Positions 12,158 through 23,560 of a DNA stretch of 64,000 nt are shown piece by piece. The stretch spans positions 1,798,001-1,862,000 of the forward strand of contig OZ234493.1 in assembly GCA_965153455.1 (NCBI GenBank). Direction: 5' to 3'. A program made the translations under genes and the position numbers. How positions within the stretch are numbered: position 1 is the first letter of the stretch; each line of letters opens with the position of its first letter. The DNA is from Sphagnum compactum. Lineage: Eukaryota; Bryophyta; Sphagnopsida; Sphagnales. A model generated the notes under the pieces. The model made no database searches. It saw only the letters and a list, made by a program, of their open reading frames with translations, and was not told the DNA's origin.

Positions 12158-13925
12158 CACTCTACTCTGTACTGGTTGATGAGCATGAAACATCTGACAT
12201 TGTTCACTAGTCTTCAGTGTGGGGTTATGGCAGCTAGTCACTGCCATTTATGGTCTGATACTTTCCATGTCATACTTACACAAGGTTATGGGTATCTGTT
12301 GTTATGTTGATTTTGGTTCTGCTGTAACTGACATAATGGGTATCCTTGAAAGTGTTGTAGTTGAAATTTCCTCTGCAGTTGCATAGGTGTGTATATTATA
12401 TAGTCTTCATCCTATTCATAAGAGGAAGTCAATTAAATAGTATTATGTTGCTTCAATGAATCATAACTCTTGGGGCAGTGTGGCTGTAGAAATTGAAGAA
12501 ATGGTTCAGAGTTTGCAGAAATCAAAGTTTGGATTGCCAGATGAATGAGAGGACTGTTTTGTGTGTAATTGTGATCTCAGGTTTGCTGAGGCTTGAACAG
12601 CTGAAATGGTTACTACACAACTTGGAGGCTTAGGGAGCAGTAAGAGAAAATCAGCTTTTGGTTGGCACTGCCATCAGTGCTATCCATTTGATGATTCTTT
12701 TACAGATTTGGGGGATCTATTTATGATCTTCATATTTGCTATGTAATTTGGTATGAAGAGCCCTGGACTCTGCATTACAATACCATTATTATAATACACT
12801 AGTGTTTATTTAACACTACTATTCTTGAAGTTTTGTTGAAGGGTTTTCCAGGACAAACGTGACACATGAAACAGCCATCATGAGAGAAGGAAATACTTAC
12901 TAAAGCTCTAAGTTGTGTAGTGAAGTCATCGGTGTCTATGCTTGGCTCCTGGATTGGATGGGCCCCTTGAGGAATTATCAAACTACTTGACAAGTTACTT
13001 TCTCCACTGGTGCAGGAGAAATCTTTTCTAAAGTTTGAACATAGAAGTTTATAGAACCATTTTCTAATCAGATAATTGGTGAATTATATGAACAATTTTA
13101 TTTTTGTGGAAGATGCATGAGTACACTGTTTGATAAGGCACAATCTATGAATATGCTTATAAAACCTCTGGTAATGAAATATTGGACACCACCTCCTTTC
13201 CCCAAATTTAGATAAAAACGTGAAGAATGCGAGTCCTTAATTGAAACAAAGAATCACTAATCACCAAATTTTTGTGAAAGTCATGATGAATGATACCAAC
13301 TATGCATCATCAAGGACTATGAAAAAGCAGTGATGAAACTGCCCTAGGATAAAGTGCATTGTGCACAATAAATGCCATAAAATTTGCAGCCATGTCCAAT
13401 GCCTCTGCAAATGAAATATAACAAAACAGCTCAATGCTTATGGTCTAAAAATTATCATGAGAAATAAAAAGTATATTCACATAACCTTTGCCTCTAAGCA
13501 AACTTTGCTAATTGGGATGAAAGCACAAATACATCTTCTTTCTTCCAATCACATTGCAATAGTGAAATGGAAGATGTTTGTTACTTATAAATAAGCTAGA
13601 TAACTAAAGGTAGTTTGGTATAACTCACTTCAATCCTATCCAAGTTATTCGACATCCAAATCCCATATTCTCCCACCGGCTCTTTGAAAAGTGAAGGTGA
13701 CAATTCAGATCCAATTGAAGCACAGCAGAAACTGTATGAAGCAGAAGTTACAAGTGCAAAATTCCAAGTATCAAGTTTGTAAGATACTTGCTCCTAATGT
13801 GTAAAAGCTCTTCACAATAATGTTCTCTTGTTTTTCGCGTGATAACCATGTTATTATGAGTATATGTCCTGTGAATTTGGGCAATTTTACATTGAGGGTA
13901 TTTTCTCTTCTGAGAATCCAGGGCC
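12158..13925. other. Spacer between convergent APX and LRB genes
   Basis: The 1.77 kb between the two stop codons must hold both 3' untranslated regions and polyadenylation signals. It contains AT-rich stretches and short chance frames only. No additional gene was recognised. Confidence 0.6.
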
Positions 13926-16900
13926 TCATTTAGGATTAGGCTTTTTGATTGTCAGCTCAGCCCGCAAATGCAATACACTATCATGGAAATATTCAGAGTC
14001 TTCTGAAATGAAATGCTGCCAGTTCATCCCAAAAAGGTTTCTGTACCCTACTGCCTTGCCACCAGTAAAAACATAGCTCCCTTTTGATTTCACCATGAAC
14101 TCCCAAGTTGGCTTTGTTCGGGCAGCAAATTCATAGTCCACTGCAAAGCTCATGGACCCCTTCTCCTGTAAACAAAACAGATAATCAACTTCCACTTCAG
14201 GGCTCACAGTCTTCCACAAAAGATGCACAAATTGAAGTTACAATAAAGTTGTCTCTTTTGGCAAGACAGTTGACAAGCCAATCTCCTTACTAACCACAAA
14301 CTGATTATATATATTTGCCAGGGCATGACTCAGCAAGCATAGGAGCACAGGCACCTCCATGTAAAGGATCATAAGGTAACAGAATCCAATGCATTGAGAG
14401 GTGATGATTGTGCAGTGTGCAATTCTACAACGTTCAATGTTTCTTCTATCATGCTATGAATCGTCCAAACTGTTTTAGGTTGCTGTAAAGGACCAGGTTG
14501 CAGAACAAGTAGCACACAAAGGTCCCTATATCAAACTTATAATCTTTTACTCAACCCACCAGTTTAACCTATGTGATTTACAGAAATTAAACACAGTCAG
14601 ATAAAATATATATGTCATCTGACACAAACACTTGAACAACATTGATGTAATTGTGGAACTAATGAGTCAGAAACAGAATTACGAGAGAAAGATCCTGTGA
14701 CCATGCAAGAAGAGGAAACAGCAAAATTACAATTGCAAAGCGTGGCAACAACAGCAGGACCACCAAGAGCAGAGGAGACATGCACATCCTTGATATCTTG
14801 CTATGCCAAGACACCTTCAAGCAGGGGAAAGAAGAAAAAATAGTACACACCTGCATTCCTAGGAAAAGCCCAAAGCATTTGCATTGGCCCTGTTGATCCA
14901 GATTGCAATGGGCAGAGAGAAAGAAGCCTTGACCACCCAAGTGAAATGCTTGGGAATAAACACGGCCTTGTGGAAAAAGAGCACGGCACTCATCGATTTT
15001 GAGATCAAAGAAGACAAGACACTGCTGATATGGAGCATCAAATTCCACCACTTTAACAGGCCTGTATTTATATGCTCTCTCACAATAACGCTTATGCAGA
15101 GTCTCCTCCAGTGCAAGCTGGCGTTGCCGATGTGGTGGTTCTGCACGAAAAAAGAGAGCCTCCAGAACCAGTTTGGATGCCAGCTCATGCTCAAAGTCTG
15201 CACAGTTAAGGACTTTCCTGAGTTTTCGACTTGACATCATTGGAAACCGGATGAGGCAGACTATTCTGGAACCAAGGACTTCTCGCCGTTCTTCAAGTTT
15301 GGAATAATGCTGGCGTGCCCACCTCAATGCGAAATCATAGACAGCATCCTCACTTGGTACTTGTAGGTCATCACTTGAAAGAACTGCTTCAAAACCCGCC
15401 AATGGAAGACCCATTACATCATCACTAAACCTGCATCCATCCCATCACAGTAGAGTATCAACATAAAACCCTCAAACCTCACTACAACTCCAATCAACAA
15501 CTTAAAATGATATGGTCTTGTGACATCCATGACACACTTGACAACCCTACATCATTCCTCCAACCAAAGTAGTCATGGTAAGTAAAAAACCCTACCTTGT
15601 AATATCTTTGTACCGAGAAGCCAAGTAGGAGCGAGCTGCATCTGTTAGGGGTTGTACGGCATCTGCAAGGAGAACACTAGAAGGAAGATCCAAATATAGC
15701 AATGCAGACTCTGCTGTCATAGGCATATTCCGAAGCAAGCGACTGCAATATCGCATACAGGATGCAACCTCATACTTATCTGCAGCCATTAAAACATCAA
15801 GCACAGAGGAGGGTGTGTTCGCATGAACCCTCCCACTGTACATGAACTGCAGCAAATCCATCAATGGCACCTCCTCTGCAACCCATCAAATTTATCAGGA
15901 AAACCCACATCAAAGACCTTGCATCACAAAACTAGGATTGACAACAAGATATTCAGAAGTAACATTCCACTCAGGAAGCTTGCACTGGAGTTTTAATTTG
16001 ATAAGTCTTCACGCCAAAGAATGAATCTGGGTTGTCAAACTTTTCAATTGCACCTTAACAGTTGCTCGTTTGTTGTCTTCAAAATAACAAGGTTACCAAA
16101 CTACTCACCAATTTCAATGCTCTTGTGATTCTGTATGAGGAAAAAAGCGTTCTTTGCCAACAAGGACTGGTAGGTGTAAGCCTGCTTAAACAATGAAGAG
16201 GCCCATTTGGCAGGAGAAAACCCACCTGAAGGAGCAATCCGCAGTGTCACACCCCGTTGTTCCGATTCCCGCATCCCGTTTGAGAACAACTTAATCCATC
16301 AGATTCAACCCATTACATTCAGCACATAAAACTGACAACCTCAATCAAGAGTTTGACAACAATTGTTTGGACCAATTAATATCTCGACAAACAAGCAGGG
16401 GCATGACTGAGGGACAAAACATTCTATGATATAAGAACAAAAGCAATGCCAGCAGCCAGTAGAAAGGCTGCAATAATAGCCTTCACATGTGTGCTTTAAA
16501 ACCTCAGTCTGCATACCTTATAAAAGTAAGGGCTTTTGGCAGCAAGAATTGCTGAGCTTATGTGCACAGATTTGCTTCTGAGTACAGTTGCCGTTTCCAT
16601 GTTCCATGACCCAAAACTTCCAGTTCCATCATCTGCTGAGACCCCAAACCCAACCCTGACATCAGTCACACATCCAAGTCTAACTGTTCTTCATGTGTAC
16701 TAAAGAAATGTAGGATTGAGAATCCAGCAATTGCCTTATGAACATAAGCACTCTCTTTACTGACAGATTTAATAGAACCCTAGAAAGAAATATCTGCATA
16801 AATACTCTCTGAGTATCAATTGCCTTCTGGAGGATGCTCGCTGGCCCAGATTTTCTCATTCAAACAATTTTTAAGGAACAAGAGAACCTCCAGGGCTCGA

Positions 16901-17901
16901 AAACATGCCACTGCCTCCACATGGCTCTTCCTTCATAGCAACACCTTCTTCTTCAGCATCATGGGGTGCTACATCATCATCATTAACAAGCATGACCTGC
17001 TCTTCTTGTCCCTCCACTGATTGTGCCTCTGAAATTTTTCCCAGCAGCTTTGATACACCCTCCACAACTGAACCATCCCATGAGACAAAACCTCTTCAAA
17101 AGAGCTCTCTGCCAAATTTGTTACACAAACTCCTTGCAGTAAAAATGGCAGGTATGACCACTTCCTGCAAGAACATTGCCTATTCCAACCGCCCAATCTT
17201 CATTGGAAGGAAGATATTAAAATAAACCATCCTCAATAGCTGGGATCATTCGAGCAAAGAAAGAGAGAGGTGTTCAACTGCTCTTACAAGACAGATTCCT
17301 TAAAATTCCTCAATGTATGTAAATGGAGTAAGGCACTCAAAGCTTGGAGCAAATTGGCTTACAACCATGCGAAATAACATGGAGGTCAGTGGAAATGATA
17401 TGGCATGAAACTAAACATTGTGGGAGAAAAGCTTGAAAATTTGCTGAACTGCTTGGAATCTGCATGGTAGTAGGAGCTTCAGTGCAAAATGCACGATGAA
17501 CTTTAGGGGTTGAACTGGCCTATTCTTGAATGCACATACTCCTCACAACAAGTAGAGGCTAACATTTGATCTGGATATCCACTACCACTCTCAACAGACT
17601 AACTGTAGCCTTCAATCTCTTGCTAAGAAGATAAACTGGGACATCCTGTGCATCACTGGATTTTATTTGTGGTATATATTTGGTGACTAGGGAAAGGGAG
17701 AAGGAGCATACCTGCTTCTGTATTGTGGTCTGCTCGCCGCCGTTTCTTCTGCCTTGCACAAGAGCTTTCTGCATCGAACTTCTCAGGAACTGCAAGGATA
17801 TCTATCTGAAGCACCCTATCTGAGAAATTGCTGTCATTGAATGCAAATGTGAAGGTCACAGGTGCTGATGCACCCCCACTACTACATCCCTCATGATCCA
17901 T
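13926..17901 (-). CDS. LRB: LRB/POB1-type BTB-BACK protein, predicted CUL3 ubiquitin-ligase substrate adaptor, seven coding exons
   Basis: Arabidopsis LRB1/2 (POB1) proteins are CUL3 adaptors that act in the nucleus, notably on phytochrome signalling; the same role is inferred here. Exons, 5' to 3': 17901-17712, 17091-16888, 16632-16517, 16289-16226, 15875-15596, 15430-14851 and 14165-13926, giving 557 residues against about 561 in Arabidopsis. The N-terminus has [18 protein letters not shown] and a basic KKRRR cluster (about 52-56, possible nuclear signal). An acidic linker follows. The BTB domain (about 145-250) includes [34 protein letters not shown] and [20 protein letters not shown]. The BACK domain (about 280-370) includes [20 protein letters not shown]. 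The C-terminal beta domain includes [20 protein letters not shown] and [14 protein letters not shown]. All junctions are phase-consistent. Exon 2 is poorly conserved and its acceptor (GAAGAG/GTTTTG) is the least certain. The start is the first in-frame ATG after TAA, but a further 5' exon is possible. Confidence 0.95.
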
Positions 17902-19180
17902 GGGCCGTTTTGTGTTCTTTATGCCAACAGGAAAATCTTAAACCTCTGCCTAACATGCCATGTACTCAGCTCTTTCAGATGTTGAACATTGACTTCTGAC
18001 ACCCTGTCGGAAAGTTTTGCCCATCTCAACACTTCCTTCACCTGTCAAATTTCAGATTCCAAATATGTTACTGGAGCACATTGTTCATCACAAGTTCCAG
18101 ATAACACACCTGCATACTCCAGACACATATCATTGTGAACCAACTTCTTGACCTTCCACCATTGCTGGATAGACATATTTCCATGAGATTGCAGAGAAAG
18201 ATCCACATTAGCAATCTGAAATTCACTGTTATGCCAAAACCTGGAAAAAAAAAACTGGCACAATGAGAACAAGTGTGGTCATGATATTGCGAGTGTAACT
18301 CACAAACTATCAGACCATTGCCATTATCAATGAATAGCAGTAACTAGTGCAATTATTACACACTGACTTCATCGGCTCCCACCAGTGGATGTAGGTAAGT
18401 GTACAAGAATCTACCAAAATTTTAGGCAAACAACTAGACAAATGTTTGTCCTGAGTTTCTTTCAAATATCCAGAAGCAATACCCCACACTCTCACAGCAT
18501 GATTCAGCTAAAAACAGCTTTCCCGCATTAAAAAGCACATAATAGATTGCCCCACAGTGCATGTAGGGAAACCTCTTGCAACACTACAGGACAACAACCA
18601 GGAATGGCTTCTATCCCCTGATCCTGCACGATTCTTGAAAACCGATAACCTAAAAACATAGACAACAACATGAGCAACAGAAAAGAAAAGGGGAAAAATA
18701 CACTTCCTAAAGAACACGAAACAAGCAGCCACTGTGCTATCTAGTGTGTTCATGACCACAGGTATTCTTCCGCAGAGAGTTCTACCTAAAAACAAAAAGC
18801 CACCATGAACAACAGAGAACAATAATGCCATAGCAGCGTCATCACAAGCTTAACGCAAACCCTACAAGCTTCCTCTCAAGGACGAGAAACATCAAACCGT
18901 AGACACCAATACAAAACACAAAACTGACATTCATTTCCAAGAAGATGACCGAATAGGAGGCGCGGCGAATAGAGAAGAGAAGGAGGAGGAAGGCCTGGTA
19001 TCACAAAATACTAGCAAGAACGACGCGGCATTGTTGGTGATGATAAGATAGAGAGATAGAGAGAGGGGGCGGGGGGAAAAAAGTTTAACGGCAGAACACA
19101 AACCTTGTTCACTCATAGTGACAACCTCACATCACGGCTGCAATTCTTGAGAGGGTGGGGGCGATGATGCTGATGATGCA
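17902..19180 (-). promoter_or_regulatory. 5' region of the LRB gene: probable leader exons, introns and promoter
   Basis: No coding exon is needed here because the reconstructed protein already has family length. Near 19116 the minus strand reads ATGAGTGAACAAG followed by GTTTGT, which looks like a short first exon with a donor, so a leader exon or a four-residue N-terminal extension is possible. GA-rich sequence at 18950-19080 resembles a leader or promoter. Near 18360-18400 there is a weak match to the dispersed repeat of APX intron 1. The 107-codon frame at 18831-18508 (-) has no recognisable content. Confidence 0.45.
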
Positions 19181-19684
19181 TGCATTCATTTTTGCAGTTC
19201 GTCAAGCCGCCATTCCCCTTTTGTCTTCACAATGCTTTTCACTGCTGCTTCTTCTTCTTCTTCTTCTTCTGGTTCTCGAGAGCGTTTGGCGACAAAACCC
19301 TTTCCTGCGATGAGGATGCAGAAGAAGCGAAAGACCTTTACTTTGCTTTCCTTGCGTGTATGATTGGGGCTCTCAAAAGCTGGAAGCCCCAAAAAACAAA
19401 CAAATAGGAGGTGGGCACTGGGAGGGGGAGGCGGAAGGGCGAGGGTGGCCGGGGCTGGGGGGGGGGGGGTGCGGTGGCCAGAACCCAATTCTGGGGTCTT
19501 GGTATCTACCAGTGTTGGGCTGGTTCTCTAATTCTGACGCGGTTCTCACAGTGAGAACCGGTTGACATGGTTGATTGTGAGAACCGGGTGGAGAATCGAC
19601 CTCCGGTTCCCACATGAACGAGAACCGGTTGGGAGAATCGTTCCTCGTTATTTCTAATTTTGGAAACCCGGACAGGTTCTCTCA
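19181..19684. other. GC-rich spacer with a 13-G run and clustered GAGAACCGG words
   Basis: A CTT run lies near 19246-19269. A G-dense plus-strand stretch at about 19408-19475 includes an uninterrupted run of 13 G at 19457-19469. From 19540 to 19660 the word GAGAACCGG or its complement recurs several times. No gene was recognised; the open frames here follow the biased composition. Confidence 0.6.
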
Positions 19685-19880
19685 GAGAACTTACATCTGG
19701 TTCTAGGTAGTTTAAGGTTTAGGGTTCCTAAAGAACGCACTACAGCTTAATGAGGCAGAGGTGTTGTTTAGGGTTAGGGATAGAGAACTTGCATCTGGTT
19801 CTCAGTAGTTTAAGGTTTAGGGTTCCTAAACAGCCGCTGCAGCTTAACGAAGCAAAGGCACTGCTTAGGGTTAGGGGTAA
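19685..19880. repeat. 98-bp tandem duplication with telomere-like TTAGGGTTAGG words
   Basis: GAGAACTTACATCTGGTTCT at 19685 recurs as GAGAACTTGCATCTGGTTCT at 19783. GTAGTTTAAGGTTTAGGGTT at 19707 recurs at 19805, so the period is exactly 98. Each unit ends with TTAGGGTTAGGG or a close variant, resembling the plant telomere repeat and telo-box words. Confidence 0.85.
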
Positions 19881-20044
19881 AGAAGAAGTATAAAATTGAA
19901 GCCCATGTTTCATTTTTTGTCACAAAAACTTTTTTTTGTCTTCTAGAGTTGTAGTGATTAGTGATGTTCATTTGTGTTTGTTTGTTTGTTGTTATTGCTT
20001 TGTGTTGCATTTGTTAGATTCTAGTTTTTAGAATTTAGTTTTTT

Positions 20045-20650
20045 TTTTCATGTTTTTTTCACAATGCTCCTCTCATGTTGATTCTCTGGTGTTGTTCTTC
20101 ACGTTGCTCCTCTCATGTTGCTCCTCGCACTATTTCTCTTGTGCTCCCTCTTCTTGCATTATTGTTCCTTATGAATTATCGTTCTTCTCATGCTGCTGCT
20201 CTTTAGGTGTTGCGACTCCTTTCACGTTGCTACTCTTCTCGCATTGTTACTCCTCTCACACAATTCCTCCTCTCATGCAACTCCTTTCACATTGTAGCTC
20301 TTGCACCGCCCTTCCCATGCAGCAGCTCTCACATTGCTCTTCCCGCGCTACAACTCTCGTGTCACTCCTCTCACACTATAGCTTTTACGCGGCTCTTCTC
20401 ACATTGTAACTTCCATGCAGCTCCTCTCATGTTGCAACTCTCAATTGCTCCTTTCATGTTGTAGCTTTAGCGTTACTCCTCACGCGCTGCCCTTTTCGAA
20501 CTACAGAAGCTATGCGTGCTACTCTTCTCACGTTGCAACTCTTCTCCCGCAACTACTCTTCTCACATTATTTATTTCAAGTACCTACTAGCTTAGCATTT
20601 GTTGCTTTTCTCATGCTGTCATTGATACTCCTTTCACACTATTACTTTGT
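20045..20650. repeat. Degenerate C/T-rich array
   Basis: Words of the type TTGCTCCTCTCATG and TCTCACGTTGCAACTC recur about every 20-30 bp for 600 bp with many variants. The plus strand is strongly pyrimidine-biased. Long open frames in two plus frames (up to 119 codons, rich in Ser, Leu and Cys) follow from this composition and are not taken as genes. Confidence 0.75.
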
Positions 20651-21300
20651 TTTGCTTAGTTGGTATGGTATTTCACCCCTACCCTTGCCATGTGCAAGTG
20701 AAGCTTAGAGCTTCGACTAAGCTTCGACACCAACTCGAACACCAAAGGTCAGAGCTTGGAACTTCAACACTAACTCGAACACCAAAGGTAAATTACATTG
20801 CATATTTTCATTTTTTGATGTTTTTTTTTAATTGCAACTTCGTTTTATTTTATTTGTTTTGTTGTTTTTTTGTTGTTGTTTCTACTTTGTTTTTTTTTCA
20901 TTTTGTGTTGTTTCTTTTCATTATGTAATTATTTTCTAATTGATGTGTTTTTTTTTTGCAAGATTTTCTAAACTTAAACATAAATTATAAATTTTCTTCA
21001 CCTAGAAAACCCATACATTTTCCAACCTTATAATCCCCAATCCCTAAATTTTTTCTAAGAAAAATACATATCTTATTTTTCTAAAATCTTAGAAGATAGA
21101 TTGCATTTCATAATTGCTTATAAATGTTTTTTAGTCTTTGATAAATAACATTTTGTAATTGTTTGTAGTTGTTTGTAGATGTTAGTTTTTAGTTTTTAGT
21201 TTTTTGATAAGATCATTTATTTATTTTTTCGCTACTCATTAGGGCAGTAATTCTTAATCACAAAACAAATTAATTATTAATCACAAATCTAAGTAATAAT
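20651..21300. other. AT-rich spacer, nothing recognised
   Basis: Contains a short direct duplication, TCGACACCAACTCGAACACC near 20725 and TCAACACTAACTCGAACACC near 20764, followed by T-rich sequence. No gene was seen. Confidence 0.5.
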
Positions 21301-21379
21301 GGAACAGTTTCTAAAAAATGAAAATACATGTAATGTATTCATGAATGAAATAAGAATATAAGATGAAATGTTGGTAGAA

Positions 21380-23560
21380 CCTAAAGAAATGGTTAGTCTT
21401 CAAACAGAAGGAAAGAGGAATTCAAAAAATAATTAAAAAAATTACTGAAATTACATGCTCATTTGGAAAGGAAATAGTAGAAACGCATTGTGTTGGGCAT
21501 TTTATTGTGTTAATGATAACAAAGAAGTTAGTGCAACAACTCCTCAAACTATGTGATGTATTTTTTGTCACAATAATCTAGTATTGAATATAAATCCAAA
21601 AACACAAGCTAGGAAAGGATTAATCATATATAATTCATCTAATGGCATAGTTGCATTGAGGAAACATGTCAATTTAGATCATCTTAATATTTTAAAAAAA
21701 TTTGAAGAAGAAATGAATTGTCCTTTGAAGGGAGATGAAAGATGACCTTCCAAAAAGAGACCAAATGTTTTTTCTAATTCCATAACTAGTTCTTTTGCTG
21801 TAAAAAAACCTTTTAAATAATATGATGTGCAACAAAAACAATTTCTTGAATATTTGAATCTTTTAATTGTCAAAAACCATCTTCCTTTACAATTTGTAGA
21901 AAGAAATTGGTTAAAAAGATTTAATATGCATTTGTGTCCCAGAATTATTTTTCCTTCAAAAAAACAATTTTGTAATGAATTACTACTCAAATTAGTGGAA
22001 AAACTAAACAATTATATGTTTTACCAACTTTAGTGTGATGTCATTATATAACTAAAAGCTTTGATCTGTGGACGTAAAAAGCTAGCCATGATATTTTTGC
22101 ATTAGTGATTAAATTTTTAGGAGATGATTAGCAACCAAAGCACATTACCCTTGGTCTTTTTGAGCCAATAGACACTATTGGACAAACTTTGGCCAAAAAG
22201 TTGACAGAATTGTTGGACAGTTATGCATTGAGGAGAAAAATAATTGCTTATGTCAAGGATGAAGGATCTAATCTAAACATTATGATTATAGCTTTAAAAT
22301 CAATTGTAAATTGTGATATGTTGAGTTTGGAGGAAAGTTTTCAGGGCATTTATTTTGGGCATGCATTTTCCAAGGCTTGCCAATATGCTACAACGAAGGA
22401 AAAAGTTTGCAAAGACTTACGATATGTGTCAATCAAATTTGTTCAAGGAGATTTGTAAAAATGCATAGTTTCGTTAAAAAAATCTAGAATGGGTAGGCAA
22501 GAATGGGAAAAGGCATGTAAAAATTCAAGGCTTCCCCCTTGGAAATTGAATACTCCAATGAAGTAAAGGTTATTTTTAAGTTTTTTAAATTTTTTTATGT
22601 GCACATTTTTTGTCAATTTTTCCTTTGCATAACATTTTCTTCATTTTTTTTCAACTATTATTATGCATAATCTAACATTTTCTTTTGTTGTTATAGATTT
22701 GCCAACAAAGTTATCCTTTTCCAAGAAGCTTTGCAGTTCAAAGAAACAATTATATTATGTTACAGTAGGCAAAATTTTGTGAGAATGAATGCAAGAGTAC
22801 CACCTCCTTTGACATGGCACATTTATCGCATCATTGTTGACTTGGCCCTGTTGTGTCTGCTTGTATTTTGAACCAATCTAAGGGTCATTGGTTGTTAAGT
22901 GATGCACTAAATTTTGCCATATCCATGAATCTAAAATTTAGAATTGAAATTGATTCTGAAACCTTTGACAATTTAATGAAAGAAGATGGAAATGTTGCTT
23001 ATGAGTTGTCATGTTAGCCTCCAACATAAAAAAAGGACGTTATTCAGGTTTTGGATTCTTTTCTTTCCTTCTTAAAAAAATATGAAAAAAGGAAGGCCCA
23101 TAATATGTTTTCTTTAATGTTGGACCTTAGATTTAAAACTCTTCGTCTTATGTCCTCACTTATTGGTCGTGAACAAGGTAAGGCAATTGTTGAAAAATAT
23201 GACAAAAAAAATTTATTTCGTATGTTTCTGAAATGTTATTATCATTTGCATCCATTGGTTGAATTTGAAAGGGGTGTTGTTGATGAAAAGGTTGAAAAGG
23301 ACAAGAATTTGGATTTTTTGAAATTACAACAAACACAAATGAGCCAACATGGAATTGGAATGCGGTTAGAATTGTTTATGGTTTTAGGGACCCTTCTATT
23401 AGGATGGTTGATAAGGAGCGCATTTGTTTATTCCATTGGACTTAATCATTCGATAAGCACACCAAACAACTAATTAGACTTGAGTTGCAAATTGGGCACA
23501 AAACTTTTTGTCACCAATATAAGAATGCCACATCCCTTGGGGAAGTTGATAGTCATTATG
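21380..23560 (+). pseudogene. Dead hAT-type transposase with BED-like N-terminus
   Basis: Recognisable pieces run in transposase order but are broken by many stops and shifts. At about 21540-21715 a zinc-finger-like stretch ends in HVNLDHLNILKKFEEEMN. At 21827-22033 there is FLEYLNLLIVKNHLPLQFVE. At 22189-22458 there is a core beginning AKKLTELLDSYALRRKIIAY, containing KDEGSNLN and ending near a cysteine-containing YFGHAFSKACQY. At about 22697-22870 there is FANKVILFQEALQ, apparently after an intron. At 23051-23260 there is FLSFLKKYEKRKAHNMFSLM and LDLRFKTLRLMSSLIG. The C-terminal hAT dimerisation segment was not found, and from about 23340 the frame turns into unrelated sequence. Terminal inverted repeats were not located. 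This is an old, inactive copy. Confidence 0.8.

Noticed and set aside
14884-15234. 116-codon plus-strand frame
   Set aside because: Antisense shadow of LRB exon 6, whose protein is clearly conserved on the minus strand.
16969-17196. 75-codon minus frame overlapping LRB exon 2
   Set aside because: Wrong frame for joining exons 1 and 3; the alternative frame used gives exact phase on both sides.
20050-20928. Overlapping 119-, 85-, 97- and 93-codon plus frames
   Set aside because: They follow from the pyrimidine-rich repeat composition; several phases are open at once.
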